DNA of 64,000 nt from Gemmata massiliana (GCA_000531095.1 HG799462.1:102261-166260), one strand, 5' to 3'; shown: positions 27,773 to 37,294, counted from the stretch's first letter. Made by a program: numbers and translations. The notes: generated by a model from the sequence alone, not told the origin.

Positions 27773-28666
27773 ATGCGTTTCGCGTTTGCGCTTTTTCCGT
27801 TCCTCGCGGCCCTCACCGTACCAACCGCCGACCCAGTGGTGGTACCACCTGTGCCGAAGACCGTGAAGGTTGCGGCGGTGCAATGCTCGTCAGGCATCGG
27901 TGACGTGGCGGGCAACACCAAGAAACTCACCGCGCTCACCAAAGAAGCCGCGAATGCCGGCGCGAAGTTCGTTGTGCTGCCCGAAACCTCGATCACCGGT
28001 TATCTGTCGCAAGACCTCAAAACGAACTGGCATGTGAAGGGAATGCCCATCGAGAAACAGTTTGAAGGGAAAGACCCCAAAGACTTCGCTGAAGAAGTGC
28101 CGGGAACATCTACGAAACACTTCTGTGCACTCGCAAAGGAACTGAACATCTACCTGACGATTCCGCTACTCGAAGTGGACTTCAAGAACGGTAAGAACGA
28201 TCCGCGGTACTTTAACACGGTGGGCCTCGCCAACCCGAAGGGCGGGTTGGTTGCGCACTACCGCAAATTGACACCGTGGCCGTACCCGGAGAAATCCTGG
28301 GCCACGAGCGGTGACCGGGGCGTGCAGACTTACGACACCGAGTACGGCCGCGTGGGGCTGGGCATCTGCTTCGACATTCACACCATTCTGGAGAAGTACG
28401 AGCCGCACAAAATCTGGTGCCTCTTGTACCCGATCGCGTGGGTGGACACGGAGCACCCGGCCGAGTGGATGTGGACGAAACTGCCCGAGCGCGTGAAGCC
28501 GTTCAAGCACCACCTCGTCGGCGCGAACTGGAGTGTCGATCAGAAGCAGGAATGGCGCGGGTACGGGTTCAGCGTCGTTATCTCGAACGAAGGGAAGGTT
28601 ATCGCGAGCGCGAAGAGCTTGTACGGGAGCGAGATCGTCTACGCGGACCTGCCCACTGCGAAGTGA
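27773..28666 (+). CDS. Exported nitrilase-superfamily carbon-nitrogen hydrolase
   Basis: GGAGG precedes the ATG at 27773, which opens a signal peptide (MRFAFALFPFLAALTVPTA). The 297-residue product carries the full Glu-Lys-Cys triad of the nitrilase superfamily: VVLPETS (Glu near residue 72), YRKLTPW (Lys near 163) and GICFDI (Cys near 199). Members hydrolyse amides, ureides or nitriles; export from the cytoplasm is less usual and suggests use of an external substrate. The upstream GTG frame at 27722 is less likely because it hides the signal peptide. Confidence 0.85.
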   Translation: MRFAFALFPFLAALTVPTADPVVVPPVPKTVKVAAVQCSSGIGDVAGNTKKLTALTKEAANAGAKFVVLPETSITGYLSQDLKTNWHVKGMPIEKQFEGKDPKDFAEEVPGTSTKHFCALAKELNIYLTIPLLEVDFKNGKNDPRYFNTVGLANPKGGLVAHYRKLTPWPYPEKSWATSGDRGVQTYDTEYGRVGLGICFDIHTILEKYEPHKIWCLLYPIAWVDTEHPAEWMWTKLPERVKPFKHHLVGANWSVDQKQEWRGYGFSVVISNEGKVIASAKSLYGSEIVYADLPTAK

Positions 28667-28684
28667 CGCCCTACAACGCTCTCC

Positions 28685-29134
28685 ATGCACACCACGATCT
28701 TCGCGCTGCTGGCAATGGGTGCCGGCGCGTGCATTGCGCTACAAGCCTCGGCCAACGGTAAGTTCCGGCAGAACATCGGCGACAACCCGGTGTTCGCGGC
28801 GTTCCTCTCCATTTGCGGGACCATCATCACCGCGACCCTTGCGATGTTGATACTCCGGCCACCGGTGCCCAGTATGGCCGCGTTGCGTGAAACGCCGTGG
28901 TGGAACTGGATCGGCGGGCCGCTCGGCGCTCTCATCGTGTTCGCTGGGGCCGCGCTCACGTCGCGGTTAGGGGCCGCGCTCTTCATCGCGTTGGTGGTCG
29001 GCGGGCAATTGCTGTGTTCGTTAGTGCTCGATCACTTCGCGCTCATGGGGCTCAAAGAACAACCGGTCACCGCGGGCCGCGTCCTCGGGGCGCTGCTCGT
29101 GGTGGCCGGTGTGCTGTGTATCAAGCACCTGTGA
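28685..29134 (+). CDS. YdcZ-like (DUF606) small multidrug-type membrane protein
   Basis: The 149-residue protein consists almost wholly of about five hydrophobic helices (ALLAMGAGACIALQASANGK, ALIVFAGAALTSRLGAALFI, VLGALLVVAGVLCIKHL). It shows the QASANGKFR start typical of the DUF606/YdcZ branch of the drug/metabolite transporter superfamily. Transport substrate is unknown. It follows the nitrilase by 18 bp, so co-transcription is likely, and meets the zinc dehydrogenase gene head-on after 11 bp. Confidence 0.85.
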   Translation: MHTTIFALLAMGAGACIALQASANGKFRQNIGDNPVFAAFLSICGTIITATLAMLILRPPVPSMAALRETPWWNWIGGPLGALIVFAGAALTSRLGAALFIALVVGGQLLCSLVLDHFALMGLKEQPVTAGRVLGALLVVAGVLCIKHL

Positions 29135-29145
29135 CCGACCGCGGT

Positions 29146-30174
29146 TCAATTTACCTCGACCATTGCCTTGACGACGCCCGCTTCCGGTTTCAGCCACGTT
29201 GGGAAGACGCCGATCAGGTCGCTCATCGGGGCGCGGTGCGTGATCCACGGGTTCGTGTTCAGCATCCCGCCCTCAATGAGGCGGATGATTCGAGTGAACT
29301 CGTGGCTCAGGGCGTTGCGGCTCGCCATGAACGTCATCTCGCGCCGGTGCATCAGCGGCTGCGTGAGCGTCAGCGGGTCTTGGGTGATGCCCACCCACAC
29401 GAGCCGGCCGGTGAAGCCGACGAAGTTGTACGCGCTCACCATGCTCCGCGCGCTGCCCGTTGCGTCCACCACCACGTTGCCGAGCTTCCCGTTGGTCAGG
29501 TCGGTGAACGTCTTCACGTCGTCTTCGAGAACGCCCTTTGACAAGATTGTTTCGGTCACGCCCATCTTCTCGCGCACGAACGCGAGCCGCTGTTCGTTCA
29601 GGTCCATCACGATGATGCGCGCGCCGGCCAGTTTCGCGAACTCGATCACCGAGAGGCCGATCGGACCGGCCCCGATCACGAACACGGTTTCGTCCGCACG
29701 CGGGTTTGCGCGGTTGATCGCGTGTAGCCCGATCCCGAGCGTTTCCACCAGCGCGAGTTGCTCGAACGAGAGCTTCGTGGAGACGTGTAGCTTCCGGGCT
29801 GGCACCGTGAACAACGGGCGCAACCCACCATCCACGTGGACGCCGAGTGTCTGGTGGTTCTCACAGCAGTTGGTGTGGCCGCGCGCGCACGAGTAGCACC
29901 GTTGGCAGTTGATGTACGGTTCGACCGCGGCCTTATCACCCGGTTTCACGTTAGCCACACCATCGCCCACCGCGACCACTTCGACGCCGAGTTCGTGCCC
30001 GGGGATGCGCGGGTAGCTGAAGAACGGCATCTTGCCGAGGTAGCCACTGTAATCGGTGCCACACACGCCCACGCGGAACACGCGCACAACCGCGTCCCCC
30101 GGCCCCGGCTGCGCCGGCTCGGGCAGGTCGATCTCGCGAAAGGCTTTGGGCTGTTCGAGCTGAATGGCTTTCAT
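29146..30174 (-). CDS. Zinc-dependent alcohol dehydrogenase-like medium-chain dehydrogenase
   Basis: The 342-residue enzyme has the catalytic zinc site VGVCGTDYSGY and GHELGVEVV, the structural four-cysteine zinc loop (CQRCYSCARGHTNCCENH) and the nucleotide-binding GAGPIGLSVIEF. This is the threonine/sorbitol dehydrogenase-like class of medium-chain dehydrogenases. The substrate is uncertain, most likely a polyol or alcohol. I start at the ATG 30172-30174, where the conserved MKAIQLEQP begins; the frame extends 22 codons further upstream without similarity. Confidence 0.88.
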   Translation of the reverse strand: MKAIQLEQPKAFREIDLPEPAQPGPGDAVVRVFRVGVCGTDYSGYLGKMPFFSYPRIPGHELGVEVVAVGDGVANVKPGDKAAVEPYINCQRCYSCARGHTNCCENHQTLGVHVDGGLRPLFTVPARKLHVSTKLSFEQLALVETLGIGLHAINRANPRADETVFVIGAGPIGLSVIEFAKLAGARIIVMDLNEQRLAFVREKMGVTETILSKGVLEDDVKTFTDLTNGKLGNVVVDATGSARSMVSAYNFVGFTGRLVWVGITQDPLTLTQPLMHRREMTFMASRNALSHEFTRIIRLIEGGMLNTNPWITHRAPMSDLIGVFPTWLKPEAGVVKAMVEVN

Positions 30175-30251
30175 GTTGGCGGGTCGCTGGGAGGGGTGAA
30201 TGGGCCGCACGGTGCGTGCAGAACAAATGGTCCGAACCATAGAGATGATAA

Positions 30252-30284
30252 GAAAAAAGACCGGCCCAAAATCGGGTCGGCCTT
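30252..30284 (-). terminator. Rho-independent terminator of pstB
   Basis: On the minus strand a 9-bp stem (ggccgaccc/gggccggtc, two G-T wobbles) around a six-base loop is followed directly by a run of six T. It lies 32 bp downstream of the pstB stop. Confidence 0.8.
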
Positions 30285-30315
30285 CGTTCGCACGCGATTC
30301 TCGGTCCCGGCACGA

Positions 30316-31176
30316 TCAGCCGAACCGCCCGGTGATGTAGTCCTCGGTCTGTTTCTCGCGCGGCTTGCGGAACATTTGCTCCGTCGGGCCGCTCTCGACT
30401 AGTTTCCCCTCGAAGAAGAACGCGGTCTGGTCCGAAACACGGGCCGCCTGCTGCATGTTGTGAGTCACGATGAGGATCGTATACTCGCGCTTCAGCTCGG
30501 CGATCAGATCTTCGATGGCTTGGGTGCTCTTGGGGTCCAGTGCGCTGGCCGGTTCGTCCATGAGCAGCACTTCGGGATCGGTCGCCAGTGCCCGGGCGAT
30601 GCACAGGCGCTGCTGCTGCCCGCCAGACAATTCGAGGGCGCTCGATCCCAAGCGGTCCTTCACTTCGTTCCACAGCGCCGCGCGCTTGAGGCACCGGGCC
30701 ACGATCTCGTCCAGACGCGCCCGGTTGCGATCACCTGATACGCGCGGACCGTAAGCCACGTTCTCGTAGATCGATTTCGGGAACGGGTTCGACTTCTGAA
30801 ACACCATCCCCACTCGCCGGCGGAGCGCTGACACGTCGTGCCCGGAGGCGTTAATGTCTTCGCCGTCGAGCAGAATGTTGCCGGTGCGCCGGGTTCCTTC
30901 GATCAGGTCGTTCATCCGGTTCACGAGGCGGAGCAGCGTACTCTTGCCGCACCCGCTCGGACCGATGAGTGCCGTAACAGATCGTTCCGGGACGCTCAGG
31001 TTGATATCGAAGAGCGCCTGCTTCGCGCCGTACCAGAAATTCACCCCACGGACTGCGAGCTTCTCCGACAAGGAGTCGGTGGACGGGGAATCGGATGTGC
31101 TTGAGGTGCGCGGGAGAGCCAAACCGGAAAGTGCCATATTCACGCTCGGCCCTCGTTCGGCAATGGCAGTCGTCAT
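30316..31176 (-). CDS. pstB: Phosphate ABC transporter ATP-binding protein
   Basis: The 286-residue protein shows Walker [10 protein letters not shown] near residues 72-80, the PstB-characteristic RMNDLIEG and [19 protein letters not shown] segments, the signature [15 protein letters not shown], Walker [13 protein letters not shown] and the switch His in THNMQQ. It energises uptake of inorganic phosphate through PstAC. Its N-terminus carries about 40 extra residues rich in Ser and Thr before the ABC domain. None of pstS, pstC, pstA or phoU is adjacent on this side, so the operon is either split or ends here. Confidence 0.92.
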   Translation of the reverse strand: MTTAIAERGPSVNMALSGLALPRTSSTSDSPSTDSLSEKLAVRGVNFWYGAKQALFDINLSVPERSVTALIGPSGCGKSTLLRLVNRMNDLIEGTRRTGNILLDGEDINASGHDVSALRRRVGMVFQKSNPFPKSIYENVAYGPRVSGDRNRARLDEIVARCLKRAALWNEVKDRLGSSALELSGGQQQRLCIARALATDPEVLLMDEPASALDPKSTQAIEDLIAELKREYTILIVTHNMQQAARVSDQTAFFFEGKLVESGPTEQMFRKPREKQTEDYITGRFG

Positions 31177-31314
31177 TCCGGAGTTGTACCGAATGATTGT
31201 GAAGAAAAAGAGTAGATGAAGTGAAGACCTGGAATGAGGAGAGCCATTTTCCTGTGTGAGCAGAACGCCCCCCGCGCATCCTGATGCGGCGCCTGATGAT
31301 CGGCGCCCGGTACG

Positions 31315-31683
31315 TTACCGCAAGTCCGCGCCTAATATCCGCTCGATGTGTGATTTTAGAGCAGCGACCAGCACCCGGGGTTCCTGATCGCGGTATCGTA
31401 GTGCAAACACCGCGAGCTTAATGGTGTCCCTCGCTTTCAATTCACCCGCGACGTCCGCGGTGTCGTAGGACGTACCGCAGTGAACGAGCCAGTGCTGTCG
31501 GAACCGCTGCAAGAGCGTGATGTGCTTCTCCTGTAGGTCCGACACGGCGATCTCAAAATACGGCGTGCCCCCGGAGAACGCGGTGATGTCGCGATCGGGG
31601 TAACCGACGGTAGTGAGATAACCCACGTGCGTGCCACGATCATGAACAGCGGTGCGCACGCGAACCGGATCGCCCCAAGCCAT
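31315..31683 (-). CDS. Small hypothetical protein
   Basis: From the ATG 31681-31683 a 122-residue protein reads MAWGDPVRVRTAVHDRGTHV and TVGYPDRDITAFSGGTPYFE and ends AALKSHIERILGADLR. It has mixed alpha/beta character with no signal peptide or catalytic motif that I recognise. The longer open frame to 31809 runs into the adjacent inverted repeat, so I reject that start. Codon use looks genuine (strong G/C in third positions). Confidence 0.55.
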   Translation of the reverse strand: MAWGDPVRVRTAVHDRGTHVGYLTTVGYPDRDITAFSGGTPYFEIAVSDLQEKHITLLQRFRQHWLVHCGTSYDTADVAGELKARDTIKLAVFALRYRDQEPRVLVAALKSHIERILGADLR

Positions 31684-31700
31684 GTGCGGGACCGAAGAAT

Positions 31701-31883
31701 AAAGCGCCGCGGATAAACGCAGATAACACGGATCAAGACAGTAGATGATAAGAGAAGGAGGTCGCACCCGAAATAGGGTAAGCGTTCCCGAAATAACTTC
31801 GGATAGCATAAATAGGGTAAGCGTTCCTTACTTCACTCGATCTTGTCTTGATCCGTGTTATCTGCGTTTATCCGCGGCGCTTT
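31701..31883. repeat. 39-bp perfect inverted repeat enclosing a direct repeat
   Basis: The arms 31701-31739 and 31845-31883 are exact complements over 39 bases and contain ggataaacgcagataacacg, a motif I recall as a dispersed intergenic repeat in several planctomycetes. The 105-bp centre carries two copies of aaatagggtaagcgttcc (31771-31788 and 31810-31827), 39 bp apart. The element lies between two genes that are both on the minus strand. It may be a mobile or RNA-structured repeat. Confidence 0.85.
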
Positions 31884-31898
31884 CTCGATCCTTTTCGC

Positions 31899-33284
31899 TT
31901 ACTTCAGGATGTCTTTCACCACGGTGCCCGCGACGTCCGTGAGGCGGAAATCGCGCCCGCTGTAGCGATACGTCAGCTTTTCGTGGTCGATACCCATCAG
32001 GTGCAGGATGGTCGCGTGCAGGTCGTGAATGTGGACTTTCTTGTCCACCGCGGCGAACCCGAACTCGTCGGTCGCGCCGTAGGTCATCCCGCCCTTCACG
32101 CCGCCGCCGGCCATCCACACGCTGAACCCGTGGTTGTTGTGGTCGCGCCCGCTCGCCCCCTCGCTCGTCGGGGTGCGCCCGAACTCGCCGCCCCACAGCA
32201 CGAGAGTTTCGTCGAGCAGCCCGGTTTGCTTCAGGTCGCGCAACAACGCGGCCACGGCCTTGTCGCTGTCCTTCGCCTTCGCACGGTGGCCCTTCTCGAT
32301 TTCGCCGTGGTCGTCCCACGGTTGCCCGCTGCCGTAGAAGACCTGCACCATCCGGACGCCGCGCTCGACCAGGCGCCGGGCCGTGAGGCAGGCGTCCGCG
32401 AAGTAGCCTTTACCGTAAGCGTCGCGGATTTTCACCGGTTCGCGGTTCACGTCGAACGCTTCCTGCGCCTCGGTTTGCATGCGGTACGCGATTTCGAGCG
32501 ACTGGATGCGCGCGTCGAGCTGGTCGTCGCTACCGCGCTTGTCCTTGTGCAGCCCGTTGAGCTGGTTGAGCAGGTCGAGCTGTTCGCGCTGCGTGCTCGC
32601 GGAGACGCTCGTGTTGCGGATGTGCTCGATGACCTTCTTGGGATCGAGGCTCTGAATGTGGCACCCCTGGAACACGCCCGGCAGGAAGCTGTTGTTCCAC
32701 AGTGCGGGGCCGACGACGGGTTTCCCGGGGCACAGCACCACGAACCCGGGCAGGTTCTGGTTTTCGGTGCCGAGACCGTAGGTGAGCCAGCTCCCCATGC
32801 TCGGGCGGATGGGCTGCGTGTTCCCGCACGTCATGAGCAGGAGGCCCGGCTCGTGGTTCGGGATGTTCGTGTGCATCGACCGGACGACACAGATGTCGTC
32901 GATACACGCACCGATCTCCGGGAAGATCTCGCTCACCTCGATTCCGGACTGGCCGTACTTCTTGAAGCTGAACGGCGATTTGTACAGCGCGCCGGTTTTG
33001 CGCTCGGTCTTCAACCCCGCCGAACCCGCCTGTTTGCCGTGCTGCTTGGTGAGTTCGGGCTTGGGGTCGAACGTGTCCACCTGCGACGGACCGCCGTTCA
33101 TGAACAGGTGGATGACGTGCTTGGCCTTCGCCGGGAAGTGCGCGACCTTCGGGGCGAGCGGGTTCGCGCTCGCGACGGGCGCGGACCGGGCCTCGTTCGC
33201 GAGGATTCCCGCGAGGCCGAGTACCCCGAGTCCGGTGCCGCTGCTTTTAAGCATGTCGCGGCGCGAAATCCCGAAATCACGCAT
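31899..33284 (-). CDS. DUF1501 family Tat-exported protein
   Basis: The 461-residue protein starts MRDFGISRRDMLKSSGTGLG, a twin-arginine signal (SRRDML) with a hydrophobic core. It contains the DUF1501 signatures [40 protein letters not shown] and the C-terminal LHATILHLMGIDHEKLTYRY. The fold is related to sulfatases/alkaline phosphatases, but the enzymatic role is undetermined. It is the last gene of an operon with the DUF1549/DUF1553 gene at 33935-36232 and overlaps the stop of the preceding small gene by eight bases. Confidence 0.93.
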   Translation of the reverse strand: MRDFGISRRDMLKSSGTGLGVLGLAGILANEARSAPVASANPLAPKVAHFPAKAKHVIHLFMNGGPSQVDTFDPKPELTKQHGKQAGSAGLKTERKTGALYKSPFSFKKYGQSGIEVSEIFPEIGACIDDICVVRSMHTNIPNHEPGLLLMTCGNTQPIRPSMGSWLTYGLGTENQNLPGFVVLCPGKPVVGPALWNNSFLPGVFQGCHIQSLDPKKVIEHIRNTSVSASTQREQLDLLNQLNGLHKDKRGSDDQLDARIQSLEIAYRMQTEAQEAFDVNREPVKIRDAYGKGYFADACLTARRLVERGVRMVQVFYGSGQPWDDHGEIEKGHRAKAKDSDKAVAALLRDLKQTGLLDETLVLWGGEFGRTPTSEGASGRDHNNHGFSVWMAGGGVKGGMTYGATDEFGFAAVDKKVHIHDLHATILHLMGIDHEKLTYRYSGRDFRLTDVAGTVVKDILK

Positions 33285-33822
33285 CGTCAGAACCCTCGGT
33301 TTCGCCTTCTTCTTCGATCTCGTAGAGGAACACTTCGGACTCAACGAGCGCCTTCTCGAAATATTGCAGGTACTCGCTATCCGCGAAGTCGGTCCGCGTT
33401 ACGCCTTGGTGTTCGAGAACTTCCGTGATGTACCACCCGTGCTCGGCAACGTTGCCGGCGGCGATATGCATCGCGTTCCCCTGGGTTTGGTCCTTGATCC
33501 AACAGTGAACTTCCGCAGCGCTCCCGTCGGGTTCGTCGCTGTTCGGGGCCGGAACCTTGTTCTCGTCGCCGTCCGGGGCGAAATCGAGGCGCTCGGCCGA
33601 GAGTCGGAGGTACTGCATCGGCAGCCGCACCCAGTCGTTTTCGACCGGGTCATCACCCGAGGCCCGTGCCGCGGCCTCGAAAATGCGGCTCGCAAGTTCC
33701 TGCGCTTCGTCGGAGGTCAGGCTGGTCCCGCCGGTGGGCGCCTTCAGCGTCACCTTGGCACCGTCTTGCGAAACTTCTACGTCGGCCCGGTGGTGAGGAG
33801 AGGTTTCCGGTTGGCTGCTCAT
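33277..33822 (-). CDS. Acidic hypothetical protein inside a DUF1549-DUF1501 operon
   Basis: The 181-residue protein has no signal peptide and is markedly acidic, ending in YEIEEEGETEGSDDA. Central segments are VRLPMQYLRLSAERLDFAPD and MHIAAGNVAEHGWYITEVLE. I do not recognise a family. Its start at 33822 lies 112 bp after the DUF1553 gene and its stop overlaps the DUF1501 start, which makes it a translationally coupled member of the operon. Confidence 0.65.
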   Translation of the reverse strand: MSSQPETSPHHRADVEVSQDGAKVTLKAPTGGTSLTSDEAQELASRIFEAAARASGDDPVENDWVRLPMQYLRLSAERLDFAPDGDENKVPAPNSDEPDGSAAEVHCWIKDQTQGNAMHIAAGNVAEHGWYITEVLEHQGVTRTDFADSEYLQYFEKALVESEVFLYEIEEEGETEGSDDA

Positions 33823-33934
33823 TCGACACCCACTAGTTGAGATTGTCCCGCCTCCTACGGACGGTCCACCTCAGTTTACGCACACCAGCGGGAGTGTCCG
33901 CACTCATCAACACCCGAGAGCGGTGTGGGGTGCG

Positions 33935-36232
33935 TCAATCCACGTACAACAGTTCGTTGCTGGCGAGGAGTACCTGGGCGAATTGCTGCCAGCGTGTGAG
34001 TTTGTCGTCAGTTTTCGGCGGCAGTTTCAGGAACCGGAGAGCCAAATCCAGTTCGGCTTTTTCCGGTACCCGCCCGAAGGCGACGCGGTATGCCCCCGTC
34101 ACGCGCTCTTCGTCCGTGGCGCCGAGCTTCTCGACCCGTTTCGCGAACGCCTCTGCCTGCGAAACCATGAACGAGCTGTTCAGTGCGAACAACTGTTGCT
34201 GCGGGACCGTGGTGACGGTGCGCTTGTCCGCGGTCACGTTCGCATCGGGAAAGTCGAAGAGGCGGAGCAACCCGTCGAGTTCGTGACGACTGATTTTCGC
34301 GTAGAGGGTCCGGCGCTTCGCGTTCGCGTCGCGCAGATCGAACGTCGGCCCGCCGAACTTCGGGTCGAGTGTACCGCTGACCGCGAGCAACGAGTCGCGC
34401 CAGTCCTCGATTTCCAGCCGCTTGCGCGTTCCTCGCCACAAATACACGTTCGCGGCGTCTTCCGCACGCGGATCACGGGAGGCCGAGCCGTTTGCGTCCG
34501 TACTCGACGAGAGCTGGTACGCCGAGGCGGTCATGATCTGCTTGTGCAGCCACTTCATCGACCAGCCGTTCTTGACGAAGTTCACCGCGAGCCAGTCGAG
34601 CAGTTCGGGGTGGCTGGGCTTGTCGCCGAGGCTCCCGAAGTTGGACGGAGTGTTCACCAGCCCGCGCCCGAAGTGCCACGCCCAGACGCGGTTTACGATC
34701 ACGCGCGCCGTCAGCGGGTTATCCTTCGACCCGATCGCGTTCGCGAGGTCGAGGCGGGTGTAGCCGTTCCCAGAAGGGGAGGGCGACGGCAGCACTTGCA
34801 GGAAGCCCTTGGGCGCGTTTTCGCCCGGGGTCGCGGGGTTCCCGCGAATGTACACCTTCATGCCGTTGCCGTTACCGCTGATAACGTGCGCGACCGGCGG
34901 GGTGGGGGGCATGTTCTTTTTGATTTTCGCGAGTTCTTCGGTTGTTGCTTTCAGTGTGAGCAGTTTCGCGATCAGCGTCGGCCAGGAGTCTTTCTTCGCT
35001 TTGATTTCAGCTTGAGTCTTCCTGAACTTCTCGTTGGCTTTTTTGAGATCGGTTTGTGCCGTTGTGAACGCCTTGACTTCGTCCGGCGGACCGAGTGGGG
35101 CGTCGCTCATGGTCGTGCCCATGTAGATGCCCGCGATGGAGTAGTAGTCCTTCGTCGGGATGGGATCGAACTTGTGATCGTGGCACCGCGCGCACGCGAC
35201 GGTCAGCCCGAGGAACCCGCGAGTGAGCGTGTCCACGCGGTCGTCGAGTTCCTCCGCAATGGCTTGCGCCGCGGCGGTGTTCTTGTAGTATTCGGCCCCC
35301 AGCCCGAGGAACCCGAGGCCCGCGAACTTGATGAACGGGTCGCTCGGCGCGTCGGGTAGTGCGTCCCCGGCGATCTGGAGCTTCACGAACTTGTCGTAGG
35401 GCATATCGGCGTTGAACGCGGCGACCACCCAGTCGCGATAGCGCCACGCTTGCGCTTTGGGCTTCACCTCGAAAGTGTGTGCTTGGTCTTCTGCAAAGCG
35501 GGCGACATCGAGCCAGTGCCGCGCCCATTTCTCGCCGTACTGCGGCGACGCGAGGAGCGAATCGATCAGTTTCTCGAAGGCGTTGGGCGAGTTATCTGCA
35601 AGGAAGGCGTCTACGGCTTCCGGTGTGGGGGGGAGACCGGTGAGATCGTAGTACGCCCGACGAATCAGTGTGCGCTTGTCGGCCGGCGCGACGGGCGTCA
35701 GCCCCTTTTCAGCCCACTTAGCCTGAACAAAGCCGTCGATCGCGTGCTTGGCGTTCCCCGGAACGGGTACTTCTTTCGGTGGCTGGAATGACCAGAACTG
35801 CTTGCCCTTCTCGATGTCGACTCCGGCCGCTTTTGCTGCTCCACCCTCGCGCGGGTCAACGGCACCGTCTGCGATCCACTTCTCGAAATCCTTGATGACT
35901 GCGTCCGGCAACTTGCCCTTCGGCGGCATCTTCAGTTCGTCGGTGTACTTCATCGACTGAAGGAGCGTGCCCTTATCGACCTTGCCCGGCACCAGCGCGG
36001 CCCCGGTCTCTCCGCCGGCGAGCAGCGCGGCCTTCGTGTCGAGTTTCAAGCCGCCCTTGAGTTTCTTGTCCTTTACGGCCTCTTCGGAGTGGCACTTGTA
36101 GCACTGCTCGACCAATACCGGCCGGATCTTCGTCTCGAAGAATTCGACCTTCTTCGCATCGAGCGGCGCAGGATCCGCGGCCAATGCGACCGACGGCGCA
36201 ACGAGCACGGCAACGAGTGCGATTCGCAGCAT
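33935..36232 (-). CDS. PSD1-DUF1549-DUF1553 exported protein with haem-c motifs
   Basis: The 765-residue protein has a signal peptide (MLRIALVAVLVAPSVALA) and an N-terminal planctomycete cytochrome c domain with CYKCH. Then come the DUF1549 block (WSFQPPKEVPVPGN, LTGLPPTPEAVDAFLAD, YGEKWARHWLDVARFAED, VACARCHDHKFDPIPTKDYY) and the DUF1553 block (LTARVIVNRVWAWHFGRGLV, KPSHPELLDWLAVNF). The first 12 bases of the longer open frame use a TTG; the ATG at 36232 is the better start. Such proteins are paired with DUF1501 genes in planctomycetes and are thought to act in extracytoplasmic polysaccharide breakdown, which is not proven. Confidence 0.92.
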   Translation of the reverse strand: MLRIALVAVLVAPSVALAADPAPLDAKKVEFFETKIRPVLVEQCYKCHSEEAVKDKKLKGGLKLDTKAALLAGGETGAALVPGKVDKGTLLQSMKYTDELKMPPKGKLPDAVIKDFEKWIADGAVDPREGGAAKAAGVDIEKGKQFWSFQPPKEVPVPGNAKHAIDGFVQAKWAEKGLTPVAPADKRTLIRRAYYDLTGLPPTPEAVDAFLADNSPNAFEKLIDSLLASPQYGEKWARHWLDVARFAEDQAHTFEVKPKAQAWRYRDWVVAAFNADMPYDKFVKLQIAGDALPDAPSDPFIKFAGLGFLGLGAEYYKNTAAAQAIAEELDDRVDTLTRGFLGLTVACARCHDHKFDPIPTKDYYSIAGIYMGTTMSDAPLGPPDEVKAFTTAQTDLKKANEKFRKTQAEIKAKKDSWPTLIAKLLTLKATTEELAKIKKNMPPTPPVAHVISGNGNGMKVYIRGNPATPGENAPKGFLQVLPSPSPSGNGYTRLDLANAIGSKDNPLTARVIVNRVWAWHFGRGLVNTPSNFGSLGDKPSHPELLDWLAVNFVKNGWSMKWLHKQIMTASAYQLSSSTDANGSASRDPRAEDAANVYLWRGTRKRLEIEDWRDSLLAVSGTLDPKFGGPTFDLRDANAKRRTLYAKISRHELDGLLRLFDFPDANVTADKRTVTTVPQQQLFALNSSFMVSQAEAFAKRVEKLGATDEERVTGAYRVAFGRVPEKAELDLALRFLKLPPKTDDKLTRWQQFAQVLLASNELLYVD

Positions 36233-36386
36233 GAGTGAGCTCAAGACGAAGTCCGAACGCGGGTCCGGAATGGTAGGCAGGATTCAACGAGTGCGGGCGG
36301 GAGAGTGTGTTCAACTCAAACTTATATTACCAGAGCCGGACGACCGGAGCTAGCAGGAAATTCGGCCCGCTGATTGAGCCACGCAC

Positions 36387-37229
36387 TCACCGGAGAGATT
36401 TGCCGAAGTATTGATCCAGGAAGGATTTTGCTTTGCGTGCAGTGTTCACGGCGTCGAAACTGTGGCGGCTCAACTCTACGAACACGCCACCCGTGTAGTT
36501 CGCGGCGCGTAATCCCGCAAACACGTCGGCGAAATCGACTTCGCCCTCGCCGAACATCAGGTGGTCGTGAACCCCGTGGCGCATGTCCTCGATGTGGATG
36601 TTCCAGAGAACGTGCTTCCAATCCGTGAGGAACTTGCTGACGGGCAGTTCGCTGTTGTGGACGAGGTGCCCGATATCAATCGTGAGCCCGAACGCGGGAT
36701 GGTTGACGCTCGCGTGCAGGTCCGCGAACTTGTCCATCGTATCGATGAACATCCCGGGTTCCGGCTCGAACGCGAGCCGGACATCCTTCTCCGCGGCAAC
36801 GTCCGCGAGGCGCTTGCACTCTTCAACGAGCCGGTCCATCAGCACAGGGGGGGGGGCGCCGTCGGTCGCGGTACCGGACCAGTAACTCACGCACTCGGCG
36901 CGCAGTTCGTGCGCGAGTTGCACGCACTCGCAGAGGAAATCGAACCGCGTCCCGCGCTCGTCAGGGGTGGGGCTGATGAGCGTGGGCTGGTGCTTCTGGC
37001 GCGAATCGAGGAGGAACCGTGCGCCGGTTTCGATCACGGGCTGCAACTTGTACCGAAGCAGATCCCCGCGGAGGAGCGCCAACCGGCCCGCGTAGTTCAC
37101 CTGTTCGGGGTCGAGGTGGTTCACATCGGGTGTAAGGGCCACCCCGCCGTAACCCAGCTCCGCCAAAATCGCAATCGCATCGTCGAGCCGGTGGTGAGCG
37201 AAACCGTTTGTGTTGTAGCCGAGGAACAT
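36387..37229 (-). CDS. Sugar phosphate isomerase/epimerase-like TIM-barrel protein
   Basis: The 280-residue protein follows the xylose-isomerase-like AP-endonuclease-2 barrel pattern: LGYGGVALTPDVNH, LAFEPEPGMFIDT with the metal-binding glutamate, FGLTIDIGHLVHNS with Asp and His, HIEDMRHGVHDHLMFGEGEV, and GGVFVELSRHS. It probably isomerises or epimerises a sugar. GGAGG falls nine bases before the ATG 37227-37229 but directly against the upstream ATG at 37238, so I use the inner start. Its direction matches the operon downstream. Confidence 0.82.
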   Translation of the reverse strand: MFLGYNTNGFAHHRLDDAIAILAELGYGGVALTPDVNHLDPEQVNYAGRLALLRGDLLRYKLQPVIETGARFLLDSRQKHQPTLISPTPDERGTRFDFLCECVQLAHELRAECVSYWSGTATDGAPPPVLMDRLVEECKRLADVAAEKDVRLAFEPEPGMFIDTMDKFADLHASVNHPAFGLTIDIGHLVHNSELPVSKFLTDWKHVLWNIHIEDMRHGVHDHLMFGEGEVDFADVFAGLRAANYTGGVFVELSRHSFDAVNTARKAKSFLDQYFGKSLR

Positions 37230-37294
37230 GGACCGCATCCTCCAGCCCCTAACAAAACCACCGCGCCACAGTCGTTACGAGCGAAACTGCTCTG

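Noticed and set aside
30316..31176. A complete pst operon around pstB
   Set aside because: Neither flanking gene resembles pstS, pstC, pstA or phoU, and a T-tract terminator follows pstB directly.
31848..33428. Long plus-strand open frames opposite the DUF1501 and DUF1553 genes, and similar ones at 37561-39768, 33923-35359 and 10433-11479
   Set aside because: They are mirror images of well-supported genes, have no family resemblance and show the Arg/His/Val-rich composition typical of antisense frames in GC-rich DNA.
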